A stretch of 64,000 nucleotides of DNA from Cytophaga sp. FL35 (GTDB lineage: Bacteria > Bacteroidota > Bacteroidia > Flavobacteriales > Flavobacteriaceae). Position 1 is the first letter of the stretch, and each line of letters starts with the position of its first letter. A program made the translations under genes and the position numbers. Location of the stretch: assembly GCF_014349235.1 (NCBI RefSeq), contig NZ_JACSOH010000019.1:1-64000 (forward strand), given 5' to 3'. This document shows positions 54,585 through 63,947 of the stretch, in pieces. The notes beneath the pieces are model-generated. The model worked only from the letters and a program-made list of their open reading frames with translations, had not been told where the DNA came from and did not search any database.

Positions 54585-57326
54585 ATGGTATTAAAATCAA
54601 CTTGTTTTTGGGTCTTGGCCCTAATGACTATCTCTTGTAATATATTTGCCAAGGATATTTATGTGGCAAAGAATGGGGACGATACCAATGATGGCTCCTT
54701 GGAAAATCCTTATCTTACCTTAAATAAAGCGGCAAGTGTAGCTGTTGCGGGTGATGTCGTTTTTATTAGGGAGGGCACCTATGAAGAGACGTTGATACCT
54801 TTAAATTCTGGAAGTGCCGGACAACCGATAATTTTTCAGTCCTTTCCCGGAGAACGCGTCATTATTTCGGCTATGGAAGCACTTAGTGGTTTCACACAAG
54901 AAGGAGGCGCCATCTACAAAAAGGTCATTCCGTTTTCCTCTTTAGGCCAGCAGAATTTTGTGATGCACCAAGAAACTGCCTTGGATTTAGCCCGATGGCC
55001 CAATAAAACGAATACCGACCCCTTTGCTTTGGGAAGCGTAAGAAATACGGGAGGTAGCGGCGGAGAGGTAGTTAACGATGCCTTTCTTTCAGAGGTCTCT
55101 ATACCCGGTATTGATTGGACAGGAGGGGCAGTTTGGTTCTACGGAGACAAGCCTGGTAGTGGTTGGTTGGCCTGGAAAAGAGAAATATCGAGTAGTTCAG
55201 CTGGTAGAGTAAATTTTGATTTAACCACTAACCAAAATGAAAGTTGGGTACGAACTTTCCATGCCCCTGCAGATTTGGGTGATTTTTATCTGGAAGGCGT
55301 AAAAGGGGCGTTGGACTATGAAAATGAATGGTATTTTGATGAAACATCAAGCACGCTCTATGTGCAACTACCAAATGGTACTGCCCCTGCTGATGGTTCT
55401 GTTCAAATGCGCAGACGGTTGGAAACCATCAACCTAAAGGATAAATCCTACATAGAAATACGAAATCTTGCCGTGTTTGGTGGGTCTATAAACATGGAGG
55501 ATAGTAGTACTTGGTGGGGAACGAACGCAAATAGTAAAACCACCAATAATGTACTTTATGGAGTAACTAGTTTATATGGGGACCACACTCAAGGTATCAC
55601 GAATAGTTCTCGCTCCAACAAGGCTAATATAACGCTACAGGGTTCTAACAACCGAATTGAAAAGTGCGAAATAGCTTTTAATTCCGCCGCAGGATTGGTG
55701 GTCCGTGGCAATAATCAGCAAATATTGGATAACTACATTCATGATTTCAATTTCTATGGATTATATGATGGTCCTTTGGTGGTTAGGGGAATCAACAACA
55801 GCCTAATCAAAAATAATACGGTCTTTAGGGGAGGGAGGGATGCCATTCAATATAGTGGAACTAACAATGAATTTGCCTTTAATGACGTTTCGCAAAGTAA
55901 TTTGGTTGCTGATGACTGTGCCCTGTTTTATACCGTAGGCGCGCAATACACCACAGAAATTCACCATAATTGGTTTCATGATACTTCATCCAGTGGCAGT
56001 AAATACAAGGCCGCAGGGGTGTATTTGGATAATGATGCAGCGGGTTTTGTGGTACACCACAACGTTATTTGGAATACGGAATGGACCAATGTGCAAATCA
56101 ACTGGGACGGTACAGATATTGATATTTTCAACAACACCTTATGGAATGGTTCTGAGGTTATGGGTGCTTGGCACAAAGATGGTACGGCCTTTAGTAATGT
56201 ACGGGTGTGGAACAACCTAGGGAAAGATGGCAATTGGGAGCCACAATCCGATAAACAAAATAATCTAATAGTAAGTTCAAGTGTTTTTAACGATGCTGCT
56301 GCAAGCAATTTTTATTTAAAGCCTAGCAGCAGCCCCATAGACCAGGGAAGAGAAATTGCCGGAATAACAGAGGGATTTTTAGGTAACAAACCGGATGTTG
56401 GCGCTTACGAGTTTGGAGGTGCTTATTGGACTGCCGGCATATCATGGAATCCAAAATACGGGCCATCTGGCATAGGCTGTTATGGTTTACCGGGAGAAAA
56501 TTGTATAGCACTCGATCCCAATGATACGGACGGCGATGGCGTAAAAAATGAGGAAGATCTCTGTCCGGAGACGCCATTAGGTGAAACGGTCAATACTACC
56601 GGTTGTGTGGTGTTTACGTTGCCCGCAGATAATTTTAAAATCAAATCCATTGGCAGTAGCTGTGCGGCGAATAACGATGGGGTCATTGCCATTACCTCTA
56701 TTGAAGCTAATACCAATTTTACAGCTAATCTCAAAGAATCCAATGCCAGTCTAAATTTTACTTCAGAAACCAGTTTCAATGATTTGTTAGCGGGCACATA
56801 TACCGTTTGTATAACTACAGATGTTGACCCCACCTATGAACAGTGTTTTTCGGTGGTTTTAGAGGATCCCGAACCACTTGATGTAAATGCTGAGGTAAAC
56901 ACCCTTAAAGACCAGCTTAACTTGAACATGAAAGGTGGTCAGAAATATGTGGTTACCCATAATTCTAAGACAATTGAAACAACAGATTCCACTTTGAAAA
57001 TTGACTTACAAAATGGTGAAAACAAAGTTGTTGTTAGGACGTCCAGGGATTGCCAGGGGGTTTACGAAGAGACATTTATGGTACTAGAGGATTTTATGGT
57101 ATTCCCAAACGCTTTTGAAGATAAGTTGACCGTGGGCATTTCTAATCAACCGAAAGAAAAAATGATCTTACAGATCATAGCTATGAACGGAATCATAGTC
57201 CATGAAAGTCAAACAGATTTAAAGGGATTTAAGGAACTTGATTTGGGCCATTTGAGTGCTGGAGTTTATTTTTTGTTACTTACGGGAGGCAAGTTTAAAA
57301 AGCAAACGAAAATTGTAAAGATGTGA
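54585..57326 (+). CDS. T9SS-secreted right-handed beta-helix protein
   Basis: The start at 54585 (MVLKSTCFWVLALM) is near a good signal peptide; an ATG at 54567 would add six residues. The 913-residue product has a parallel beta-helix (about 25-620) with the DUF1565-like opening DIYVAKNGDDTNDGS, and many N/D-rich rungs. A thrombospondin type-3 repeat follows (DPNDTDGDGVKNEEDLCPE), then a spacer and a type-A T9SS sorting domain (VFPNAFEDKLTVGI to the end). Such helices are often polysaccharide lyases or hydrolases; no catalytic residue can be assigned. It is 102 bases after copy 2 of iorB and is coupled to the next gene. Confidence 0.88.
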   Translation: MVLKSTCFWVLALMTISCNIFAKDIYVAKNGDDTNDGSLENPYLTLNKAASVAVAGDVVFIREGTYEETLIPLNSGSAGQPIIFQSFPGERVIISAMEALSGFTQEGGAIYKKVIPFSSLGQQNFVMHQETALDLARWPNKTNTDPFALGSVRNTGGSGGEVVNDAFLSEVSIPGIDWTGGAVWFYGDKPGSGWLAWKREISSSSAGRVNFDLTTNQNESWVRTFHAPADLGDFYLEGVKGALDYENEWYFDETSSTLYVQLPNGTAPADGSVQMRRRLETINLKDKSYIEIRNLAVFGGSINMEDSSTWWGTNANSKTTNNVLYGVTSLYGDHTQGITNSSRSNKANITLQGSNNRIEKCEIAFNSAAGLVVRGNNQQILDNYIHDFNFYGLYDGPLVVRGINNSLIKNNTVFRGGRDAIQYSGTNNEFAFNDVSQSNLVADDCALFYTVGAQYTTEIHHNWFHDTSSSGSKYKAAGVYLDNDAAGFVVHHNVIWNTEWTNVQINWDGTDIDIFNNTLWNGSEVMGAWHKDGTAFSNVRVWNNLGKDGNWEPQSDKQNNLIVSSSVFNDAAASNFYLKPSSSPIDQGREIAGITEGFLGNKPDVGAYEFGGAYWTAGISWNPKYGPSGIGCYGLPGENCIALDPNDTDGDGVKNEEDLCPETPLGETVNTTGCVVFTLPADNFKIKSIGSSCAANNDGVIAITSIEANTNFTANLKESNASLNFTSETSFNDLLAGTYTVCITTDVDPTYEQCFSVVLEDPEPLDVNAEVNTLKDQLNLNMKGGQKYVVTHNSKTIETTDSTLKIDLQNGENKVVVRTSRDCQGVYEETFMVLEDFMVFPNAFEDKLTVGISNQPKEKMILQIIAMNGIIVHESQTDLKGFKELDLGHLSAGVYFLLLTGGKFKKQTKIVKM

Positions 57327-58024
57327 ATTTGAAAGTACGTTTTTCCACAATCCTATTTTTGACCGCTTTTCTGGTCAGTTGTAGTAATAATAATGAAGCC
57401 AATAAGGAGGTTGAAAAAGTGGTACCACCTGAATCTGCAACCTTGATCTTTCCAGTGAATGGGGAGGAGTGTTTGGAGGGCAATGTCATTTCAAGTTCCA
57501 AAAGTCGTCTTGTTTTTGATTGGAACAGTTCCGCAAATACGGATAGGTATACGTTGGTGATCAACAATCTAATCTCTGGCGAAATTATTGAAACCAATAC
57601 GCTTGAAAATTCCATCGGTGTTGTTTTAGACCGTAATACTCCCTATGAATGGTATGTTATATCAAAATCTGATGCTATTGAAGATGAAGTATACAGTGAT
57701 AAATGGAGATTTTATAACGCAGGCGAAGGCGTAGTCAATTATGCCCCTTTTCCAGCGGAGGTTCAAGAACCTCAAATGGGCAGTACTGCAACGGGGCCGG
57801 TTACTTTACAATGGTTAGGTAAGGATGTTGATAGTGAAACACTTCATTATAAGATATATGTAGGCACAGAGAATCCGCCCAAAACTCTATTTGGCACTAC
57901 TAGCATTCAAACTCTAGAGTTGCTGGACTTGGAACCTAATACCGTTTATTTTTGGAAAGTAATAAGTGAAGATGAAAAAGGGTTCACTTCAACTTCTCCC
58001 ATTTTTGAGTTTAAGACTGAATAA
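57323..58024 (+). CDS. FN3-like lipoprotein
   Basis: A 233-residue lipoprotein (lipobox ...FLVSC, Cys20) with a GTG start overlapping the beta-helix stop by four bases (GTGA), so the two are translationally coupled. Two fibronectin-III-like domains are suggested by RLVFDWNSSANTDRYTLVI and VTLQWLGKDVDSETLHYKIY, with typical W and Y positions. It may tether or assist the secreted beta-helix protein at the surface. No enzymatic motif is seen. Confidence 0.82.
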   Translation: MNLKVRFSTILFLTAFLVSCSNNNEANKEVEKVVPPESATLIFPVNGEECLEGNVISSSKSRLVFDWNSSANTDRYTLVINNLISGEIIETNTLENSIGVVLDRNTPYEWYVISKSDAIEDEVYSDKWRFYNAGEGVVNYAPFPAEVQEPQMGSTATGPVTLQWLGKDVDSETLHYKIYVGTENPPKTLFGTTSIQTLELLDLEPNTVYFWKVISEDEKGFTSTSPIFEFKTE

Positions 58025-58088
58025 AGCACAGCAGATTGAATTTGAAACCCTAATCCCAAAAGATGAAAATGACTTTACTTCCTCCTTA

Positions 58089-58637
58089 TCAATCTTCGGT
58101 AACGCTGCCCCAATTCTCACCTGTTTTAATGCGATAAAGCTGCATTTCAGAAATGCCAAATTGCTTTGCGATCATTTTCAGTCGGGTTCTGCGATTAGGG
58201 TCGTTGATTTTTCTTTTGATAAGCTTTACTTTCGCCTCTGTAAGCTTGGAATAGGTTCGTTTTCTAGGCTTGTTCTTATACTCAGGATTACTGAACTGGT
58301 GTTCCTCTTTTTCCTTTTTACTGACCCACTTTAGGTTTTCAACTTTATTATCGGTCTTTTTATAGTTGAGATGAATAACGTACTTGGCGTCATTTTGTTC
58401 CAGAAAATGCTCTGCAACAAGTTTATGAACGTAGCGGCACGTCCATTTTCGCGGTTGTTTCAAGCGCAAGCGAATAACTTGATAGCCATTTACAAAAGAC
58501 TCTTTTGCTATTTCTTCTTTTTCACCTTTGCAGTTGATGACTCGGCCGTGACTTGAAATTTTATAGCGTTCACTTTCCAATATTTTTTCATCAAATACGA
58601 CCGTTTTCCATTGTTCGTTCCAGTAGCTCCTAATCAT
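58089..58637 (-). CDS. NUMOD4/HNH-type homing-endonuclease-like protein
   Basis: A 182-residue protein. The N-terminal NUMOD4-like segment (about 5-60, WKTVVFDEKILESERYKISSHG in parts) is followed by an HNH-like core (YVHKLVAEHFL, VIHLNYKKTDNKVENLKWVS). A C-terminal helix-turn-helix-like part has LKMIAKQFGISEMQLYRIKTG. Many Bacteroidota carry similar free-standing copies. It is convergent with the FN3 lipoprotein gene (64-base gap). It could be an active mobile endonuclease or a domesticated DNA-binding protein. Confidence 0.82.
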   Translation of the reverse strand: MIRSYWNEQWKTVVFDEKILESERYKISSHGRVINCKGEKEEIAKESFVNGYQVIRLRLKQPRKWTCRYVHKLVAEHFLEQNDAKYVIHLNYKKTDNKVENLKWVSKKEKEEHQFSNPEYKNKPRKRTYSKLTEAKVKLIKRKINDPNRRTRLKMIAKQFGISEMQLYRIKTGENWGSVTED

Positions 58638-58828
58638 TTTCTTTGGGGGTTGGTTTTTTAAATTGGTTTTGCAAAAATAGAAGGGATATATTTTCAGACA
58701 AGAATATACTAATTTTTAACCTTAAATATGCTGATTTTCAGTAGTTAAACACAATTGTAAGGTGGGAAATCCTCAAATTGAAATAAAAATCTCACTTCAT
58801 TTTCAAAAGGATTACAGGAAGAGGTAAG

Positions 58829-58868
58829 AAACCGAGGGTTTTCTCTTGGTAGAATAGCCCTCGGTTTT
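58829..58868 (-). terminator. Rho-independent terminator of the 59719-58892 gene
   Basis: AAACCGAGGG (58829-58838) pairs with CCCTCGGTTT (58858-58867). It lies 24 bases past the stop of the minus-strand barrel gene and in that direction is followed by a T-rich stretch. The remaining 190 bases up to the NUMOD4 gene show no other feature. Confidence 0.75.
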
Positions 58869-58891
58869 AGCTTAATTCTTAAGTAAGGATT

Positions 58892-59719
58892 TTATTTTTG
58901 ATGACCAGGCTCCCATATGAGTCTGAGAAATGAACTAAAACGTTGGTTTTCCCTACTGACCGGTATCCCTGCCACAATGCCGACCATAAAATTGTCTGCT
59001 ATGCCTACTCTCATTTGAGGACGAATGGTCATATCAAAATCTTTTTTATCCAAGGTCTTGTTAAATTCTACACCAATAAAATTACGAGTGCCCGTAATCA
59101 TATAATGAAAACTGGTATTGATATCATAGGTCACGTGAACATCATTGGTCTCAAAATGCTGTGCTATCATGGGACCAGTATAAACCAATGAATGAAAGTT
59201 GGTGCCCCATCGCTTGGCCACCACTAAAAAAGGATTGTAAACGTTTCCCATTACTAAAGGCTTTCCAAAATTCTGAAAACTTGATAATTCAAATTCATTG
59301 ATAAAACCAAGCGCCATAGAAGTGGCTGTGGCCTCATTTACAAAAAATGACCATTGAGCCGCCACTTTTATGCTATTCAGTTGATTGGAAGGCACATCAG
59401 CACTGTCGGTTCCTTTTAATCTAGAGTAAAAGGTGAAGGGCAACTCGACTTCGAGTCCTAATCTATCTATGGGCGCCCATTCGTATTCAATAAGTGCTTC
59501 ATAGGAATCAAAGTCCAGATTATCCGCAAGACCGAGGCCTAAGTTCCATTCTTTTTCGCCTTTTCGAGCTCCCAAATCGCGTATGAGGTCAATATACAGC
59601 GGTTCTGCATGCAACACTTTGACAGGTGCTTCTTTTTCCGCTGATCGATTTGTGGATTGCGCATAGGTATGAAGGGTTGTTGCCAAAATGAATGGCAAGA
59701 CTAATTCTTTAAATTTCAT
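58892..59719 (-). CDS. Outer-membrane beta-barrel protein of conserved flavobacterial family
   Basis: A 275-residue protein with a signal peptide (about 1-20, ending LHTYAQ). A conserved N-terminal block HAEPLYIDLIRDLGARKGE is followed by alternating strands (for example EWNLGLGLADNLDF, YEALIEYEWAPIDRLGLEVE) ending in LRLIWEPGHQK. It is probably an outer-membrane barrel with no characterised function. The small conserved gene at 60185-59802 lies upstream, 82 bases away, and may share its transcript. Confidence 0.75.
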   Translation of the reverse strand: MKFKELVLPFILATTLHTYAQSTNRSAEKEAPVKVLHAEPLYIDLIRDLGARKGEKEWNLGLGLADNLDFDSYEALIEYEWAPIDRLGLEVELPFTFYSRLKGTDSADVPSNQLNSIKVAAQWSFFVNEATATSMALGFINEFELSSFQNFGKPLVMGNVYNPFLVVAKRWGTNFHSLVYTGPMIAQHFETNDVHVTYDINTSFHYMITGTRNFIGVEFNKTLDKKDFDMTIRPQMRVGIADNFMVGIVAGIPVSRENQRFSSFLRLIWEPGHQK

Positions 59720-59801
59720 AATTTTTTTGATTTATTTAAAACAAAGTAAATGTCCCCAGTGATTGATTTTCAATGGGGTTAGGTTTCTACAGAGCAATAA
59801 A

Positions 59802-60185
59802 TCAAACCTTTGGTGGAGGCTTCACTTGTCCGAAATAACCCGAAGGGAGAAAAGCTAAGTACTCAGGAAAATTGGCCTTTAAATTCAAAGGAAAAACTAG
59901 GTTGTTTTCATCTTTAATTAAAGGCACTATAAAATCGACCTTGATGGTATTTTTTTGATTGGGTTCTTCAGAATCAGGGTCATCATGTTCTTGAATCGCA
60001 TCTTCAAAACCTAATACCTTTTCCAGTACCAATTCAATAATACTCTCTTGGTCATTTATACTGAGATTCTCGGAAATCTCATTCGAATGGGCATCAGGGT
60101 TATCAATACTAATGTTTAGCAGGTATAACCCCATAAACCCCCAAAGGAATTTAGTAAAAATGTGATTTCGAAGCTTTCCGAACAT
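59802..60185 (-). CDS. Small conserved flavobacterial protein of unknown function
   Basis: A 127-residue protein with one hydrophobic stretch near the N-terminus (about 10-27, FTKFLWGFMGLYLLNISI) and a motif-rich acidic middle (LSINDQESIIELVLEKVLGFEDA). It ends in SGYFGQVKPPPKV. The start at 60185 keeps the full hydrophobic segment. The -7 box at 60191-60198 leaves almost no leader. It accompanies the downstream barrel gene; I know the family by sight but not its function. Confidence 0.65.
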   Translation of the reverse strand: MFGKLRNHIFTKFLWGFMGLYLLNISIDNPDAHSNEISENLSINDQESIIELVLEKVLGFEDAIQEHDDPDSEEPNQKNTIKVDFIVPLIKDENNLVFPLNLKANFPEYLAFLPSGYFGQVKPPPKV

Positions 60186-60190
60186 GCGGG

Positions 60191-60198
60191 CAAATTTA
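60191..60198 (-). promoter_or_regulatory. -7 promoter box of the small conserved gene
   Basis: The minus strand reads TAAATTTG, an exact TAnnTTTG match, five bases before the ATG at 60185. Transcription should begin at or next to the start codon, giving a leaderless or nearly leaderless mRNA, if the assignment is right. Confidence 0.42.
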
Positions 60199-60261
60199 CT
60201 ATTTCAAAGCAATTTAAAAACGTAATAACTTCTTAAATCTTGATGAGTGTTAAGGCATTCT

Positions 60262-60306
60262 CAGGATAGTACAGGATAGCGGCAAGCACTATTTTGCGTA
60301 TGTTCG
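60262..60306 (+). promoter_or_regulatory. Activator-type element plus -7 box upstream of the sulfatase-rhamnosidase gene
   Basis: Positions 60262-60281 are identical to 416-435 (CAGGATAGTACAGGATAGCG). TATGTTCG at 60299-60306 differs from TAnnTTTG at one base and lies 18 bases downstream, as at the first site. The element replaces a -33 box and implies that an activator is required. Confidence 0.7.
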
Positions 60307-60366
60307 AAAGTTCCCAGTTTTCGGGACTTTGCCAAACTTTTGAATACTTTCAAACATTATCGTTAT

Positions 60367-63300
60367 ATGAATCTGATAACCAAAGTGGTGCGGTGTGCTG
60401 CTATCTTGTTTTTCATTTTAATCTCTATTCCACTTGGTGCCCAAAAGAAGCAATTGGACAAGAGGCCCAATATAATTTTCATTCTTACAGATGACCAACG
60501 CTTTGATGCCTTAGGATATGCTGGAAATAAATTGATATCCACCCCGGAGATGGACCGATTGGCCAAACAAGGTACCTATTTTAAAAATGCCATGGTATCT
60601 ACGCCTATTTGTGCGGCTAGTAGAGCCAGTATTCTTACCGGTTTATATGAAAGAACCCACGGGTATAATTTTCAGACCGGAAATATTAGGTCATCTTATA
60701 TGGCTACATCCTACCCTAGGATATTGAAAGAAAATGGCTATCGCACCGCGTTCTACGGAAAATATGGAGTTAGATATGATTCCTTGGCCAAACAGTTTGA
60801 TGATTTTGAATCCTACGATAGAAATGGTGCTTATAAAGATAAACGGGGCTACTACTATAAAACCATTGGTAAAGATACGGTTCATCTAACGAGGTACACG
60901 GGTCAGCAGGCGCTTGACTTTATAGAAAACGCCGCAACTGAATCCCCATTTTGTCTTTCCCTAAGTTTTAGTGCGCCACACGCCCATGATGCCGCAGAAG
61001 ACCAGTATTTCTGGCAAAAAGAGAGCGACGGTCTGTTGGCTCAAACTACCGTTCCTGATCCTGAACTAGGGAAGGAGAAGTATTTTCTAGAACAGCCAAA
61101 ATTCGTAAGGGAAGGTTTTAATCGCACCCGTTGGTATTGGCGTTATGACACCCCGGAAAAGTATCAGCATAGCGTGAAGGGCTATTACCGCATGATTTCG
61201 GGAATCGACAGGGAGTTAGGTAAAATCAGGAAGCTTTTAGAGGAAAAAGGTCTAGATGAAAACACAATAATAATTCTTATGGGTGATAATGGCTATTTTC
61301 TAGGCGAACGCCAACTGGCCGGTAAATGGTTAATGTACGATAATTCAGTTCGCGTGCCTTTAATTGTTTTCGACCCTAGGGAACGAAAACAAAAAGATAG
61401 CGAAGCAATGGTGCTAAATGTGGATGTGCCTTCTACCATTTTAGATTTTGCGGGAATTACTGCACCCCAAGAATGGCATGGAAAAAGTCTAAAGCCATTG
61501 CTAAATGGAGGAAACAGAAATACGCTGCGTGATACCGTTTTAATAGAACATATATGGGAAATTGAGAATATTCCGCCCAGCGAAGGCGTGAGGACTAAAG
61601 ATTGGAAGTATTTTAGATACGTAAACGACCAAACCGTTGAGGAACTCTATTATCTTAAAGATGACCCCAAGGAAACAAAGAACTTGGCCCTAAACCCTAT
61701 ATATGTCCAAAAACTCTCTACTTTTCGCAAAAAGACCGATGAACTAATTGAGAAGTTTTCGGACGGACTTTTGAGTGGTCCCACCAACTTGACGGTGGAA
61801 ATGATCAGACAACCTGGGGAAAGTAAGATATTGGATTTAAACCCGGAATTTGGTTGGGAAGTACCAACTGCTGCAGTGCTACAATCCGCATATCAAATTC
61901 TACTGGCTTCATCACAGGAAAACATCGATAGGAATATTGGGGATATATGGAACAGCGGACAGGTTAGAAGTGGTCGTTCCAACAATATCGCTTTAGCGAA
62001 AGAACCTTTGGAAAGAGGGGAATCCTATTTTTGGAAGGTACGCATTTGGGATGAGGATAATCGTTTATCGGCCTATTCAAAGACGCAAAAATTTGTCACT
62101 TCCAGACGACCGGATAAAACTATTACAACGGCAAATAAATTTCAGATAGACAGCATCCACCCTCAAACACTGGAAAAAAGAGATCAGTTTTATTTTATGG
62201 ATTTTGGCAAAGATGCCTTCGCTACCCTTAATTTCAAATACAGGGCAAAAGAGCCTCACACTTTAACTTTTAGAATTGGAGAGCAATTGGAAAATGGCAA
62301 CATAAACCGAACTCCTGATAAAAGAAGCCATATTCGTTTCCAAGAGATTGAAATAGCTGTAAGCCCTGAAAAAACGGAATACCAGCTACCCGTTAAAATA
62401 AACAAAAGAAACACACTCCCAGGTAAGGCATTGCCATTACCGAAAGGTTTTCCTGTTTTAATGCCATTTAGGTATGCTGAGGTGGAAGGGGCCAAAGAAC
62501 CTTTGAAAAAGGAGGGTTTTACGCAATTGGCTTTTCATAGTTATTGGGAAGATGATACCAGCAGTTTCACAAGTGACGATGCTGTTTTAAATCAAGTGTG
62601 GGATTTGTGCAAATACTCTATAAAGGCCACCACTTTTAATGGACTGTATGTAGATGGTGACCGAGAGCGAATTCCCTATGAAGCGGATGCCTATCTCAAT
62701 CAGTTAAGTCATTATACCACAGACAGGGAGTATGCCATTGCCCGGCAGACTATTGAATATTTCATGGAAAACCCCACATGGCCCACAGAGTGGCAGCAGC
62801 ATGTGGCCCTCATGTTTTATGCAGATTACATGTATACCGGTAATACGGAACTGATTGAGAAATACTATGAACAGTTAAAGCATAAAACCCTATATGCATT
62901 GGCAAGGGAAGACGGACTCATTACTTCCGATAAAATGAATCCAGAACTCATGAAAAAACTAGGTTTTCCGGATGATTTGAAGGAAACCTTTAGGGATATT
63001 GTTGATTGGCCACCTGCCAATTGGGGAGGCGACCCCAATGTTACCGGTGAGCGTGACGGTTTTGATTTTAAGCCATATAATACGGTTGTGAACAGTTTTT
63101 ATTATCAAAATATGTTAATAATGGCCGAGTTCGCCACCTTACTTGGTAAAGACCAAGAAGCCCTTGATTATGAGATGCGGGCATTGAAAGCAAAGAAAGC
63201 TATCAATGAAAAGCTATTTGATGCTACAACCGGCGCCTATGTTGATGGGGAGGGCTCTAACCACTCTTCTATTCATGCCAATATGTTGCCTTTGGCTTTT

Positions 63301-63897
63301 GGTATCGTGCCGGAGAAACACAAAAAATCCGTCATTGACTTCATTAAATCACGTGGAATGGCCTGTAGCGTTTATGGTGCGCAATATTTGATGGATGGTT
63401 TGTACAGGGCCGGTGCTGGCGATTATGCATTGGATTTGCTTACTTCCACTACAGACCGTAGTTGGTACAATATGATCCGTATTGGCTCGACCATTACTTT
63501 AGAGGCTTGGGATATGAAATATAAACCTAATGCCGATTGGAACCATGCTTGGGGAGCTGTTCCTGCCAATAGTATTCCTAGGGGGCTATGGGGAATTCAA
63601 CCATTGAAACCAGGGTTCAAAGTAGCACAAATTAGACCACAACTTTCACGTTTGACCGAGAGTTCTATTGAAGTGCCCACCCTTTTAGGAAGTATAAAAG
63701 CGGATTATAAAAAAGTGAATAATCGTCTGCAACGATACACGATTGAGATTCCTGCGAATATGGTAGCTGAATTTACTTTGGTAGATACCGAAGGTAAATC
63801 CGTTTCCCATAACGGTCAGAAAGTCAATCCGAATTTCACTTCCGTAAGACTTACTCCAGGAAAGCATAAAATTGAACTGGCTATTAATTCCTTTTAA
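60367..63897 (+). CDS. Fused S1 sulfatase and GH78 alpha-L-rhamnosidase
   Basis: The start at 60367 ([16 protein letters not shown]...LGAQ) gives a normal signal peptide; an ATG at 60340 would add nine residues. Residues of about 30-470 form a sulfatase: [13 protein letters not shown] metal site, formylglycine motif [11 protein letters not shown] (Cys82), KYGVRYD and [10 protein letters not shown]. An Ig-like rhamnosidase N-domain (about 475-600) and a GH78 barrel follow, with catalytic region [12 protein letters not shown] (about 763-776), and a C-terminal beta domain. The 1176-residue enzyme should desulfate rhamnose and release it. A like-built sulfatase-rhamnosidase is known from the ulvan locus of Formosa agariphila. 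It is secreted to the periplasm or beyond. Confidence 0.94.
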   Translation: MNLITKVVRCAAILFFILISIPLGAQKKQLDKRPNIIFILTDDQRFDALGYAGNKLISTPEMDRLAKQGTYFKNAMVSTPICAASRASILTGLYERTHGYNFQTGNIRSSYMATSYPRILKENGYRTAFYGKYGVRYDSLAKQFDDFESYDRNGAYKDKRGYYYKTIGKDTVHLTRYTGQQALDFIENAATESPFCLSLSFSAPHAHDAAEDQYFWQKESDGLLAQTTVPDPELGKEKYFLEQPKFVREGFNRTRWYWRYDTPEKYQHSVKGYYRMISGIDRELGKIRKLLEEKGLDENTIIILMGDNGYFLGERQLAGKWLMYDNSVRVPLIVFDPRERKQKDSEAMVLNVDVPSTILDFAGITAPQEWHGKSLKPLLNGGNRNTLRDTVLIEHIWEIENIPPSEGVRTKDWKYFRYVNDQTVEELYYLKDDPKETKNLALNPIYVQKLSTFRKKTDELIEKFSDGLLSGPTNLTVEMIRQPGESKILDLNPEFGWEVPTAAVLQSAYQILLASSQENIDRNIGDIWNSGQVRSGRSNNIALAKEPLERGESYFWKVRIWDEDNRLSAYSKTQKFVTSRRPDKTITTANKFQIDSIHPQTLEKRDQFYFMDFGKDAFATLNFKYRAKEPHTLTFRIGEQLENGNINRTPDKRSHIRFQEIEIAVSPEKTEYQLPVKINKRNTLPGKALPLPKGFPVLMPFRYAEVEGAKEPLKKEGFTQLAFHSYWEDDTSSFTSDDAVLNQVWDLCKYSIKATTFNGLYVDGDRERIPYEADAYLNQLSHYTTDREYAIARQTIEYFMENPTWPTEWQQHVALMFYADYMYTGNTELIEKYYEQLKHKTLYALAREDGLITSDKMNPELMKKLGFPDDLKETFRDIVDWPPANWGGDPNVTGERDGFDFKPYNTVVNSFYYQNMLIMAEFATLLGKDQEALDYEMRALKAKKAINEKLFDATTGAYVDGEGSNHSSIHANMLPLAFGIVPEKHKKSVIDFIKSRGMACSVYGAQYLMDGLYRAGAGDYALDLLTSTTDRSWYNMIRIGSTITLEAWDMKYKPNADWNHAWGAVPANSIPRGLWGIQPLKPGFKVAQIRPQLSRLTESSIEVPTLLGSIKADYKKVNNRLQRYTIEIPANMVAEFTLVDTEGKSVSHNGQKVNPNFTSVRLTPGKHKIELAINSF

Positions 63898-63947
63898 ATA
63901 TTTAGTACTTTAATAATCTTCAATTCAACAACTTAATACTCAACTTT

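Noticed and set aside
57966-58334. A 122-codon plus-strand frame overlapping the FN3 lipoprotein end and the NUMOD4 gene
   Set aside because: It is antisense to the HNH core motifs, has no start context and no family resemblance.
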